Positions 25,355 through 33,870 of a stretch of 47,121 nucleotides of DNA are shown one piece after another. The DNA comes from an uncultured Alphaproteobacteria bacterium (GTDB lineage: Bacteria; Pseudomonadota; Alphaproteobacteria; HIMB59; GCA-002718135), in contig CABXWB010000011.1 of assembly GCA_902515745.1 (NCBI GenBank), forward strand, positions 1 through 47,121, given 5' to 3'. Positions within the stretch are counted from its first letter, which is position 1. Every line of letters begins with the position of its first letter. The translations under genes were made by a program, and so were the position numbers. The notes under the pieces were generated by a model. The model made no database searches, had not been told where the DNA came from, and saw only the letters and a program-made list of their open reading frames with translations.

Positions 25355-26285
25355 AGTACTAATATCAGATTCACTAGATAATATTGCATCTGAAATTTTA
25401 ATAAAGAATAACATATCAGTTGATACAAAAACAAACTTATCTCCTGAAGAATTAAAAAAAATAATTGATGACTATGATGGTTTAATCATTCGTTCTGCAA
25501 CTAAAGTGCGAAAAGATTTAATTGATTCTCTCTCAAATTTAAAAATTATAGGTAGGGCAGGAGCAGGAGTAGATAACGTTGATGTGGAAGCTGCTAAAAA
25601 TAAAAATATTATCGTAATGAATACTCCAGGAGGAAATACAAATGCTACAGCAGAACACACAATTGGTTTAATTTTTGCATTGCTAAGAAAAATTACTGTT
25701 GCCAATGAAACAACTCATAAAGGCCTTTGGGAAAAAAAGAAATTAAAAGGAAATGAAATTAAAGGCAAGAAAATCGGTATCGTTGGTTTTGGTAATGTAG
25801 GCAAAAGAGTTGCAGAAATATCTAATGTATTGGGAATGCACGTTTCAATATATTCTTCATACTTTGAAACAATAAAGGAGAGCTTTTCAGAATATAATTC
25901 TTGTTCTATCGATGAGATTATTAAAGATTCAGATATAATTTCTTTTCACTGTAAGCCTAATAAAGATGGCAATCCGATTATGAATAAAAATCATCTATCA
26001 CTAATGAAAAAAAATTGCATAATTATCAATACCGCTAGAGGTAACTTAGTTGATGAAGATGACCTTAAAAATGCTCTAGAAAAAAAAGAAATTAAAGGCG
26101 CCGCATTAGATGTTTTTAAAAATGAGCCTTTAGAAGATAGTGGGTTTTATAATTTAGATAATATAATTTTAACTCCACATATTGCTGCTTCCACTGATGA
26201 AGCTCAAATAGTTGTAGCAGAAATGGTTGCTAATCAATTTGTTGAATTTTTTAATAATAACAAAATAATAAATTCAGTTATTTAA
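25347..26285 (+). CDS. serA: D-3-phosphoglycerate dehydrogenase, short form
   Basis: NAD-dependent 2-hydroxyacid dehydrogenase, 312 residues, the first step of serine synthesis. I chose ATG 25347 (MPKVLISDSL), inside the serC end, because the longer frame adds only serC shadow codons. Rossmann motif GIVGFGNVGKRVAEI (about 141-155) and the catalytic Arg, Glu and His are in NTARGNLVDE, NEPLED and LTPHIAASTDEAQ. The typical C-terminal ACT/serine-binding domain is missing: the protein ends soon after the catalytic domain. This suggests no serine feedback inhibition. It ends 8 bases into the convergent htpG. Confidence 0.93.
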   Translation: MPKVLISDSLDNIASEILIKNNISVDTKTNLSPEELKKIIDDYDGLIIRSATKVRKDLIDSLSNLKIIGRAGAGVDNVDVEAAKNKNIIVMNTPGGNTNATAEHTIGLIFALLRKITVANETTHKGLWEKKKLKGNEIKGKKIGIVGFGNVGKRVAEISNVLGMHVSIYSSYFETIKESFSEYNSCSIDEIIKDSDIISFHCKPNKDGNPIMNKNHLSLMKKNCIIINTARGNLVDEDDLKNALEKKEIKGAALDVFKNEPLEDSGFYNLDNIILTPHIAASTDEAQIVVAEMVANQFVEFFNNNKIINSVI

Positions 26286-28137
26286 TAAAAATTTCAGTTA
26301 AATTTTCTAAGTAAGCAGATGGATTTGAGAGAATGTTACCATCTAATATATTAGCTTGATCTAAAATTAAATTTGAAACTTTTTTATGGTCAATTTTTGT
26401 TAAATTTTGAGATAAATTTACAATCATCGGATGATTTGGATTAATTTCAAGTATCTTTTTTGAAACAGGAGTTTTTTGATTATGCATTTTCATCAGTTTT
26501 TCCATATTTATATCCATCCCAGTTTCTTCAGCAACAAGCAGAATTGGGCTTTTGGTTAATCTCTCAGATACAATAACATCAGATATAGTTTCTTTTAGCT
26601 CTGTTTTAAGTATGTTAATTAAATCATTGATTTTACTATCTATTTCTTTTTTATCTTCATCTTTCTTATTTGATTTTTCACCAACTTTTGAAACATCAAC
26701 CTTGCCTTTGGTTATTGATTTAAATTCTAAATCTTTAAATTTATTTACATTTTGTATCCAAAACTCATCCACTGCATCAACCATAAACAACACTGGTATC
26801 TTTTTATCAGTGAAAACTTCTAATTGAGGAGAGTTTTTAATATGATCCTTATCGGTATTAGCAAAATAATAAATTTCTTTTTGGTCTTTAGCCATTAATT
26901 TAGTGTATTCCTCAAGTGATATTTTTTTATCATCTAAAGAATTTTCAAACCTTAATAGCGGTAGGATTTTTTCATGATGATCATTATGTTCGTATAAACC
27001 CTCTTTTAGAACTGGGCCAAAATTTTTCCAAAATGTCTCAAATTTATCCTTTTCTTTCTTTGCTAAACTATCAATTTCACTTAAAATTTTGTTTGTAATA
27101 CCCTTTTTAATTTTTGTAATAATAGGATTATTTTGAAGCATTTCTCTACTTATATTGAGAGAAATATCTTGTGAGTCGACTACTCCTGGAATGAAACGAA
27201 GCCAATTAGGAATTATGTCTTCACAATCATCAGTGATAAAAACTTTTTGAACATATAATTTTATTTTATTTTTCCTATCTGCATTGAATAAATCCATAGG
27301 TTGATTTGTAGGAAAATAAAGTAAAGCTTTATAACTAATAACACCTTCAGCGTTATAATGAATAGTTTTTAAGGGATCATCAAAATTAAATGAAATATTA
27401 TTATAAAATTGCTTATAATCTTCTTCTTTTATATCTTTTTTATCTTTTAGCCATAATGGACTACCTTCATTTATTTTTTCTTCTTTTTCTTTATCGTCAA
27501 GGTCCTTAAGATAAATTGGAAAAGGAATATAATTAGAGTATTTTGTTATAATTGATCTTAAACGAAATGAATCTAAAAATTCATCAGCATCTTTCTTTAT
27601 ATTTAGAGTTATACAAGTACCTCTTTTATCTTTTTTAGATTCTTCTATGGTATAATTTTCTTTTCCATTAGAAGACCATAGATTTGTATCTTCATTTTCA
27701 GCATCTTTAGAAAGCACTTCAACATTATCCGCAACCATATATGAGGAATAAAAACCAACACCAAACTGACCAATTGCAGAAATATCATTACTTTTTTTAT
27801 TTTTCATTGCTTCTATAAATTTACTAGTTCCTGATCTAGCTATAGTACCTAAATTATCAATCAGTTCGTTTTTAGACATTCCAATTCCATTATCTTCAAT
27901 TTCAATGATTTTTTTCTTTTTTGAAACTCTGATATTAATTTTTAAATCCTTTTCGTCTTTTAAAAGATTTTTTTTAGATAGTGATTGATATCTTAATTTT
28001 TCGCATGCATCAGCAGAGTTAGATATTAGTTCTCTTAGAAATATTTCTCTTTCGCTGTAAAGAGAATTAGCAACAAGATCTAAAAGCTTACTGACTTCAG
28101 CTTGAAATGTTAAATTTTCTTTAGTTTTTTGTGCCAT
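26278..28137 (-). CDS. htpG: Hsp90 chaperone HtpG
   Basis: Cytosolic ATP-dependent chaperone of 619 residues, full length. The N-terminal GHKL ATPase domain shows REIFLRELISNSADACEKLR (first 20 residues), DNGIGMSKNEL and GQFGVGFYSSYMVADNV. The middle domain has WLRFIPGVVDSQDISLNISRE, and the C-terminal dimerisation domain follows. The charged linker is short, as in bacteria. It runs against serA at its 3' end and diverges from the SLT lipoprotein across 83 bases (28138-28220). I see no convincing sigma-32 promoter in that gap, so heat-shock control cannot be claimed. Confidence 0.97.
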   Translation of the reverse strand: MAQKTKENLTFQAEVSKLLDLVANSLYSEREIFLRELISNSADACEKLRYQSLSKKNLLKDEKDLKINIRVSKKKKIIEIEDNGIGMSKNELIDNLGTIARSGTSKFIEAMKNKKSNDISAIGQFGVGFYSSYMVADNVEVLSKDAENEDTNLWSSNGKENYTIEESKKDKRGTCITLNIKKDADEFLDSFRLRSIITKYSNYIPFPIYLKDLDDKEKEEKINEGSPLWLKDKKDIKEEDYKQFYNNISFNFDDPLKTIHYNAEGVISYKALLYFPTNQPMDLFNADRKNKIKLYVQKVFITDDCEDIIPNWLRFIPGVVDSQDISLNISREMLQNNPIITKIKKGITNKILSEIDSLAKKEKDKFETFWKNFGPVLKEGLYEHNDHHEKILPLLRFENSLDDKKISLEEYTKLMAKDQKEIYYFANTDKDHIKNSPQLEVFTDKKIPVLFMVDAVDEFWIQNVNKFKDLEFKSITKGKVDVSKVGEKSNKKDEDKKEIDSKINDLINILKTELKETISDVIVSERLTKSPILLVAEETGMDINMEKLMKMHNQKTPVSKKILEINPNHPMIVNLSQNLTKIDHKKVSNLILDQANILDGNILSNPSAYLENLTEIFIK

Positions 28138-28220
28138 TTTTCAAATTTAAGCATTCATATCTATAATTCAATAGTAAGCAATAATTTTTTGCCACATTTA
28201 CGACTATATAGGTAAAAGTT

Positions 28221-28853
28221 ATGGTATTTAGATTTATAATGAAATTTGATAATTTTTTAAAATTATTGTGCATTACATTGTTATTTTCATATGCATGTAC
28301 TTCAAATCAGTTAACAAATACTGCTGATAGTTGCATAATTTTTGATGAAAAGAAAAGCTGGTATAAAGCAACTAAAAATTCTTATGACAAATGGAATACC
28401 CCAATTGCATTCCAATTAGCAGTTATAAAACAAGAATCATCTTTTACTCAATTTGCAAAACCGAAAAGAAAAAAATTTTTAGGTTTAATACCAACGTCTA
28501 GACCATCAACTGCTTTTGGTTATGCACAAATAACAAATCCTACATGGGATTGGTATAAGAATAAAACTGGAAATCAAAATGCATCAAGAGCAAATTTTAA
28601 AGATGTAACTGATTTTATTGGTTGGTACACAACGCAGTCCGAAAATATGATTGGAATTTCAAAAAATGATTACTATAATCAATACTTAGCATACCATGAA
28701 GGTCAAAACGGATGGTCAAAAGAGACATTTAAAAGTAAAGATTGGTTGATTGATGTTGCTAAAAATGTAGAAAGAAATACTAAGATGTTTAATAAACAAC
28801 TAAAACAATGTGAAGAAAAACTAAATAAAAAAGGTTTCTTCGGAATACTATAA
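28221..28853 (+). CDS. Lytic transglycosylase-like (SLT) envelope protein
   Basis: 210 residues with a basic N-terminus and a hydrophobic segment (about 13-25) ending FSYAC; Cys26 could be lipidated, but the residues before it match the lipobox only partly. The mature part has an SLT fold: FQLAVIKQESSFTQ (Glu72 as presumed catalytic acid), STAFGYAQITNPTWDWYK and YLAYHEGQNGWSKETF. It would cut peptidoglycan glycan strands in the periplasm. AGG about 8 bases before ATG 28221 supports that start; ATG 28239 is the alternative. The stop codon overlaps the following amidohydrolase start by one base. Confidence 0.85.
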   Translation: MVFRFIMKFDNFLKLLCITLLFSYACTSNQLTNTADSCIIFDEKKSWYKATKNSYDKWNTPIAFQLAVIKQESSFTQFAKPKRKKFLGLIPTSRPSTAFGYAQITNPTWDWYKNKTGNQNASRANFKDVTDFIGWYTTQSENMIGISKNDYYNQYLAYHEGQNGWSKETFKSKDWLIDVAKNVERNTKMFNKQLKQCEEKLNKKGFFGIL

Positions 28854-30031
28854 TGCCAATTTTAAACAGCATAAATCAAATGCAAGATCAGATGACGGAA
28901 TGGCGTCAGGATTTACATAAAATTCCTGAGATAGGCCTTCAAGAATTTGAAACATCAAAATATATCAAAAATAAGTTAAGTGAATTTAATATTAAATTTA
29001 AAGATGGTTACGCTAATACAGGTGTTGTTGCTTGGGTAGATGGTAATGAAGTTACTAATGATAAGGCAATTGGTTTAAGAGCAGATTTTGACGCTCTTCC
29101 TATGCCAGAACAAAATGAATTTAATCATAAATCTCAAAATAAAGGTATGATGCATGGTTGTGGTCACGATGGTCATACCACAATGCTTCTTGGAGCAGCG
29201 AAATATCTAAGTGAAAATAATAATTTTAATGGAAGAGTATATTTCATTTTTCAACCAGGAGAAGAGGGTTTTGCTGGAGGAGAAAAAATGATTCAAGATG
29301 GTATGTTTGATGATTTTAAAATTGATGAAGTTTATGCACTTCATAATTGGCCTGAGTTACCTTTAGGTACGTTTGGTGTAAATAGTGGGCCAATGATGGC
29401 AGCAGTTGATGAGTTTGATATTACTGTAAAAGGAAAGGGTGGTCATGCTGCATCACCTCATCTGGCAATTGATCCTGTAGTAATTTCTGCTCAAGTTATT
29501 TCTGCTGTTCAAACAATTATAAGTAGATCCACAGATCCTGTTGATAAAGCTCTTATAAGTATTACAAAAATTAATGCTGGTACAGCGTATAATGTAATTG
29601 ATGATCAAGTTAAAATGGGCGGGACTATTAGAACTTTTCGAAGAGAAACACGAGCATATATTGAGAAAAGATTAAATGAATTATGTAAAGGTATAGCAGA
29701 TGCACATGGTGCAGAGATAAAAATTGAATTTGATTTAGTTAATAAATATCCACCTACTATAAATTCTAAAGAAGAAACAAAATTTGCAGCAAATGTAGCC
29801 AAAGATTTAGTCGGTGATGATAAAGTTATTACTGATATTGACCCGTCAATGGGAGGAGAAGATTTTTCATATTTGTTAGAAAAAAAACCTGGTTCTTATC
29901 TTTATCTTGGTCAAGGAGATGCAGAACATAGCGCTCATCTACATACAACAAAGTATGATTTTAATGATAATTTATTACCCATTGGTGTAAATTTTTGGGT
30001 GGACCTTGTTCAAAAATACTTTTCTAAGTAA
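28853..30031 (+). CDS. M20 family amidohydrolase (hippurate hydrolase-like)
   Basis: Cytosolic metal-dependent amidohydrolase of 392 residues, M20D subgroup. Metal and catalytic blocks: GLRADFDALPMPE, MHGCGHDGHTTMLLGAAKYL (about 99-118), QPGEEGFAGGEKMI with the catalytic Glu pair, and the C-terminal SMGGEDFSYLLEKKPGSYLY. The dimerisation lid contains GKGGHAASPHLAIDPV. Members hydrolyse N-acyl amino acids, such as hippurate or indole-acetyl conjugates; the true substrate is unknown. It is joined (TAATG) to the SLT gene upstream, and 9 bases separate it from the ABC-2 permease downstream. Confidence 0.93.
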   Translation: MPILNSINQMQDQMTEWRQDLHKIPEIGLQEFETSKYIKNKLSEFNIKFKDGYANTGVVAWVDGNEVTNDKAIGLRADFDALPMPEQNEFNHKSQNKGMMHGCGHDGHTTMLLGAAKYLSENNNFNGRVYFIFQPGEEGFAGGEKMIQDGMFDDFKIDEVYALHNWPELPLGTFGVNSGPMMAAVDEFDITVKGKGGHAASPHLAIDPVVISAQVISAVQTIISRSTDPVDKALISITKINAGTAYNVIDDQVKMGGTIRTFRRETRAYIEKRLNELCKGIADAHGAEIKIEFDLVNKYPPTINSKEETKFAANVAKDLVGDDKVITDIDPSMGGEDFSYLLEKKPGSYLYLGQGDAEHSAHLHTTKYDFNDNLLPIGVNFWVDLVQKYFSK

Positions 30032-30040
30032 TCTTTATTG

Positions 30041-30802
30041 ATGTTAAATTTTAGTGCGATTTATTCAATAATCGCATTTAGAATAAAAGAATTTCTACAA
30101 GAGTATCATTATTCTTTATTAGCTCCTCTAACTACAAATCTTTTATTTATATTAGTTTTTATAACAGTAGAAAATTACTACTCACTTTCTATGGATTCTG
30201 GCTCTTTCGTTGAATTTATTGCTCCTGGATTAATCATAATGATCGTTGCTCAGGAAAGTTACGATAATTCGTCTGCTACTTTAATTCATATGAAACAAAT
30301 TGGCTCTTTGGATGATTGGTTAATGGCACCTATCTACAGGATTGAAATATTAATATCATTAATATTCACATCTCTTATTATTGGAAGTATTTTAGCTCTG
30401 TTTAATTTTTTAATATTTACTTTTTTAATAGATATTGAAATTTATAATTTTTTTTATTTTTTTTACTACCTATTTCTAGTTATAATATTTTTCTCATGTT
30501 TAGGATGTTTTGTAGGAATAATTTTTAATTCTTGGGATTCACAAAGTACATTCTCGAGCTTTTTTGTTGCACCAATTAATTTTTTATCAGGAACCTTTTT
30601 TTCAATAAATTATCTTCCTGATAATTTGAAGGCTATACTTCTATATAATCCTTACTATTATGTTGTAAGCTTCTTTAGGAATTCATTCAATGATGAATTT
30701 TCATTTAATTTACTTGAAAATATCTTTATAATATTTTTTATTTTATTAACTTTGATTATTACATCATTTATTTTTTTCAAAGGTTTTAAAATTATAAAAT
30801 GA
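30041..30802 (+). CDS. ABC-2 type transporter permease
   Basis: Six-helix inner-membrane protein of about 253 residues, ABC2_membrane family. Typical parts are FVEFIAPGLIIMIVAQESYD, the loop DDWLMAPIYRIEIL before the third helix, and FVAPINFLSGTFFSINYLPD near residue 185. ATG 30041 is preferred over a TTG one codon before. Such permeases export polysaccharides, lipids or drugs with a separate ATPase, usually adjacent. No ATPase gene lies next to it here; the only ABC ATPase in the window belongs to the BMP importer. The 3' end overlaps the VTT gene by 4 bases. Confidence 0.87.
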   Translation: MLNFSAIYSIIAFRIKEFLQEYHYSLLAPLTTNLLFILVFITVENYYSLSMDSGSFVEFIAPGLIIMIVAQESYDNSSATLIHMKQIGSLDDWLMAPIYRIEILISLIFTSLIIGSILALFNFLIFTFLIDIEIYNFFYFFYYLFLVIIFFSCLGCFVGIIFNSWDSQSTFSSFFVAPINFLSGTFFSINYLPDNLKAILLYNPYYYVVSFFRNSFNDEFSFNLLENIFIIFFILLTLIITSFIFFKGFKIIK

Positions 30803-31392
30803 TTGATTTAATTTTTAACTTCTTAATTCAATTTGATTTATTAATTAATAATCATTTTATAATATCTTTGATAATATATTTCATTTTATCATTATTATTT
30901 TTTGCTTTTTCAATTCCAGGTGGACTAATTATAATATTAGCATCGAGTTTCTTTTTTGGATTCATTATTGGATTTATAATTAATATAATTTCAATTGTTT
31001 TAGGAAGTTTTTGTTTTTTTCTTTTCTTTCAAAAAATGTTTAAAAAATATTCAAATAAATATTTGGATAAATTTAGTGATAAATTAAATAAAGTTGTTAA
31101 AAAATCTTCATTAGAATATTTAATTTTATTACGTCTTATTTTTGGAATACCACTATTGGTTCAAAATTTATTTTTATCAACTTTATATATTTCTAAATCT
31201 AAATTTATTATTTCTACATTTTTAGGTTTTACTCCATATTTTCTTGTCTTTACATTTATTGGTAGTGAATTTTCTAACCTAATTGATATCAAAGAATTTC
31301 AATTAAATGATATTTTGTCTTTTGATTTAATTCTCATTTTTTTAATATTAATTATTTTTTTATTATTTAGAATTTTTTTTAAATTTAAATAA
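30799..31392 (+). CDS. VTT-domain (TVP38/TMEM64 family) membrane protein
   Basis: A 197-residue polytopic protein. The family core is FSIPGGLIIILASSFFFGF near residue 35 and the pair SSLEYLILLRLIFGIPLLVQ and LYISKSKFIISTFLGFTP, matching the VTT/DedA G-x-x-x-G and R-hhP-h-P pattern. VTT proteins are thought to take part in lipid scrambling or envelope homeostasis, but the specific role is unknown. The start overlaps the ABC-2 permease, so the two are likely translated together. The 3' end overlaps the convergent 4-helix membrane gene by 8 bases. Confidence 0.85.
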   Translation: MIDLIFNFLIQFDLLINNHFIISLIIYFILSLLFFAFSIPGGLIIILASSFFFGFIIGFIINIISIVLGSFCFFLFFQKMFKKYSNKYLDKFSDKLNKVVKKSSLEYLILLRLIFGIPLLVQNLFLSTLYISKSKFIISTFLGFTPYFLVFTFIGSEFSNLIDIKEFQLNDILSFDLILIFLILIIFLLFRIFFKFK

Positions 31393-31768
31393 ATAATTTC
31401 TTGAATTTAATTGAGATATATAACAGATAAATTGTAACTAATATTGCGGCATAAATTGTTATGTCAATAATTATTAAATTATTTGCTGAAAATTCATTTG
31501 CTATTCTTGAATATATCAAAGCTGATGTCTGTATTATGGATGTAATAATAATAACATTAAGTAATCTGATTGAGCCCTTTGTATTTAAGTAGATCATTAA
31601 AAGACCAATAAATAAAAGACCTGTTATAGCTCCGCCAAGATTTCTTAGCCATGCTATATTAGTACTTTCAGCAACAGTTAAATTGACAAAACTATATGGA
31701 AAAATTAAAAAATAAATTCCATAAATTAAAGAAAAAATTGATAAAAATAATATGCTTAATCTGATCAT
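31385..31768 (-). CDS. Four-helix membrane protein, unknown
   Basis: 127 residues with four hydrophobic segments (about 4-25, 43-63, 69-90, 98-120). The layout, with WLRNLGGAITGLLFIGLL in helix 2, resembles DUF4345-like and related small membrane families, but I would not name one. It is convergent with the VTT gene (8-base overlap) and diverges from the 31837 gene over 68 bases. No catalytic or binding motif stands out. Confidence 0.75.
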   Translation of the reverse strand: MIRLSILFLSIFSLIYGIYFLIFPYSFVNLTVAESTNIAWLRNLGGAITGLLFIGLLMIYLNTKGSIRLLNVIIITSIIQTSALIYSRIANEFSANNLIIIDITIYAAILVTIYLLYISIKFKKLFI

Positions 31769-31836
31769 CTACTAAAAACTATTTATTAAGATATAATTAG
31801 TATTGCAAATTAATTTTTACTAAATATAGAAAATAT

Positions 31837-32070
31837 ATGATCCGATTGTTAATAGTTTTAATTGTTATAGTAATTATACTATTTATTTTGAGATCAAGAG
31901 CAAAATCACAATATAATAATTATGGTAACTTTTATAGAAATTTAATTCTGATAGTCATAATTGGAGGTATAATCTTCTTCCTTGCAACAACTGGAAAATT
32001 CTTGATACCACAGTTATTAAACCTTGTTAAAGTTGGTTTACCATTCTTGACAAAATTAATAGGAATATAA
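31837..32070 (+). CDS. Small membrane protein like the anchor of membrane DnaJ-domain proteins
   Basis: 77 residues with two hydrophobic segments: residues 3-17 followed by a basic stretch RSRAKSQ, and 37-52, then LATTGKFLIPQLLNLVKVGL. This resembles the N-terminal anchor of alphaproteobacterial membrane-bound DnaJ-domain (TIM14-like) proteins, which have the same two helices and a TGR/K-x-hhxP-hhx-hh pattern. Here no J domain follows; the stop codon overlaps the PhyH start by one base (TAATG). It may be a free-standing anchor or a shortened remnant. The similarity is from memory of the pattern and should be seen as weak. Confidence 0.6.
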   Translation: MIRLLIVLIVIVIILFILRSRAKSQYNNYGNFYRNLILIVIIGGIIFFLATTGKFLIPQLLNLVKVGLPFLTKLIGI

Positions 32071-32933
32071 TGAAATATTTTTCAACAAACGATCTACCCT
32101 TAAACGATGAAATGATTAATTTTTGGAATAATAATGGATATTTGGTTATTGAAAATTTCAACACAGATAAAGAATGTGATGAATTAATGGAACGATCATC
32201 ATATCTTATCGAACATAATAATTTTAATAATCAAAAATCTATTTTTGATACAGTCAATCAAGCTCATAATGATGATAGTTATTTTTTAGAATCAGGAGAT
32301 AAAATTCGTTTTTTCTTTGAAGAAAAAGCTAATTTAAATGATGATAACATAGAAGAAAATAAACATTTTATTGTAAATAAAATCGGTCATGCTTTGCATG
32401 ATTTAGATAAAGTTTTTTATAAATTTTCTCATAAACAAAAACTTCAAGATATTGCTTTATCACTTGGTTTCTCAAAACCAAAATTACTTCAGTCTATGTA
32501 TATTTTTAAGCAACCTAAAATAGGTGGTGAAGTAGTTTGTCATCAAGACTCCACTTTTTTATATACTGAGCCAGAAAGTACTATCGGTTTCTGGTTTGCA
32601 TTAGAAGACGCAAATAAAACAAACGGATGTTTACAGGTTGCAAGTGGAGGTCATAAAGGCCCATTAAGAAAACTTTTTAAAAAAGTAGACGGTAAAATGC
32701 AAATGATTGACCTAAATGATGAACCATTTCCTGAAACTGATACTTTTGTAGAAGTAAAAAAAGGATCACTTGTTTTATTACATGGTAGACTTCCTCATTA
32801 CTCATGTGAGAACACAAGTTTAAAATCAAGACATGCTTACACAATTCATGTAATTGATAATAACAATGACTATCCTGAATGGAATTGGTTACAAAGGTCT
32901 TCATTACCTCTTAAAAGTTTTATTAATGACTAA
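32070..32933 (+). CDS. PhyH-family Fe(II)/2-oxoglutarate dioxygenase
   Basis: 287 residues, cytosolic. The facial-triad iron ligands are H158 and D160 in VVCHQDSTFLY and H243 in LPHYSCENTSLKSRHAYTI; R254 is the likely 2-oxoglutarate ligand. The block TIGFWFALEDANKTNGCLQV with SGGHKGPL is typical of phytanoyl-CoA/ectoine-hydroxylase relatives. Family members hydroxylate fatty acyl-CoA, ectoine or small natural products, and the substrate here cannot be read. It overlaps the small gene before it by one base and the nucleoside hydrolase after it by 8 bases, which suggests a common transcript. Confidence 0.9.
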   Translation: MKYFSTNDLPLNDEMINFWNNNGYLVIENFNTDKECDELMERSSYLIEHNNFNNQKSIFDTVNQAHNDDSYFLESGDKIRFFFEEKANLNDDNIEENKHFIVNKIGHALHDLDKVFYKFSHKQKLQDIALSLGFSKPKLLQSMYIFKQPKIGGEVVCHQDSTFLYTEPESTIGFWFALEDANKTNGCLQVASGGHKGPLRKLFKKVDGKMQMIDLNDEPFPETDTFVEVKKGSLVLLHGRLPHYSCENTSLKSRHAYTIHVIDNNNDYPEWNWLQRSSLPLKSFIND

Positions 32934-33870
32934 AAAAATAATTTTAGATTGTGACCCAGGTCATGATGATGCTGTAGCAATAATGTTAGCTGCTTCTTCT
33001 AAAGAGATTGACATACTGGGTATCACCTGTGTTGGTGGAAATAGTGGTTTAAATAATACAGTAAATAACGCTCTTAAAGTTTGTACGTTAATTGAAAGAA
33101 CGGACATCAAAGTTTACTCTGGTGCAAATAAACCTATTCATTATGAATTATTTACAGCTGAATATGTTCACGGAAAAACCGGTTTAGATAAAAAAGGTGA
33201 TCCTATAATAATTGATACAAATTATAAACCTCAAGAAAAACACGCAGTTGATTTCATAGTTGAAACTTGTAAATCTTCAGCAGACCAAATTTATCTCTGC
33301 CCAACAGGACCTCTTACGAACATCGCCTTAAGTTTAAAAAAAGATCCGTCTATTAAAGAAAATATAAAAGAAATAGTTTTTATGGGTGGAGCCGCTATGT
33401 GCTTAGGAAATACTACACCTTCAGCTGAATTTAATATTTATGTGGATCCACACGCTGCTAATATTGTTTTAGAATCAGGCATTGCTTTAACAATGATGGG
33501 TTTAGACGTTACTCATCAGGTAAATGTAAATTCAAAAATTATCAAATCAATGAATGAAAATAAAAATAAAAGTTCTAAGTTTTTTGGAGAACTAATGGAA
33601 TTTTATACAATATTTCATAAAGAATTATACGAAACTGAGGAAACACCTCTGCATGACCCATGTGTTATTGCATATTTATTAGATCCATCTATTTTTAGTG
33701 GAAAAGAAGTTAATGTCACAGTTGAAGAAAATTCTGAATTAACCAGAGGGGAGACTGTTGTTGATTGGCTTGGCGTTACAAAAAGACCAATAAATTGTTT
33801 TGTGATGAATGAAGCTAATGATGAAAAATTTTTCCAATTACTTAAAGATAAATTATCCCTATTACCTTAA
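32926..33870 (+). CDS. Inosine/uridine-type nucleoside hydrolase
   Basis: Calcium-dependent N-ribohydrolase of 314 residues, releasing a base and ribose from nucleosides. The N-terminal DCDPGHDDA (D8, D10, D14, D15) is the calcium- and ribose-binding motif; CPTGPLTNIALSL, FMGGAAMCLGNTTPSAEFNI and TPLHDPCVIAYL are further family blocks. ATG 32926 is chosen because it puts the metal motif at residue 8 as usual and sits 8 bases inside the PhyH end. Purine or pyrimidine preference is not decidable. It converges on psuG with a 4-base overlap; both serve nucleoside breakdown. Confidence 0.93.
   Translation: MTKKIILDCDPGHDDAVAIMLAASSKEIDILGITCVGGNSGLNNTVNNALKVCTLIERTDIKVYSGANKPIHYELFTAEYVHGKTGLDKKGDPIIIDTNYKPQEKHAVDFIVETCKSSADQIYLCPTGPLTNIALSLKKDPSIKENIKEIVFMGGAAMCLGNTTPSAEFNIYVDPHAANIVLESGIALTMMGLDVTHQVNVNSKIIKSMNENKNKSSKFFGELMEFYTIFHKELYETEETPLHDPCVIAYLLDPSIFSGKEVNVTVEENSELTRGETVVDWLGVTKRPINCFVMNEANDEKFFQLLKDKLSLLP

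Noticed and set aside
26552-26827. Rightward 91-codon frame inside htpG
   Set aside because: Antisense to a strongly conserved chaperone region; no family.
28138-28220. Heat-shock promoter for htpG
   Set aside because: I found no CTTGAAA/CCCCAT-like pair or good sigma-70 pair with proper spacing.
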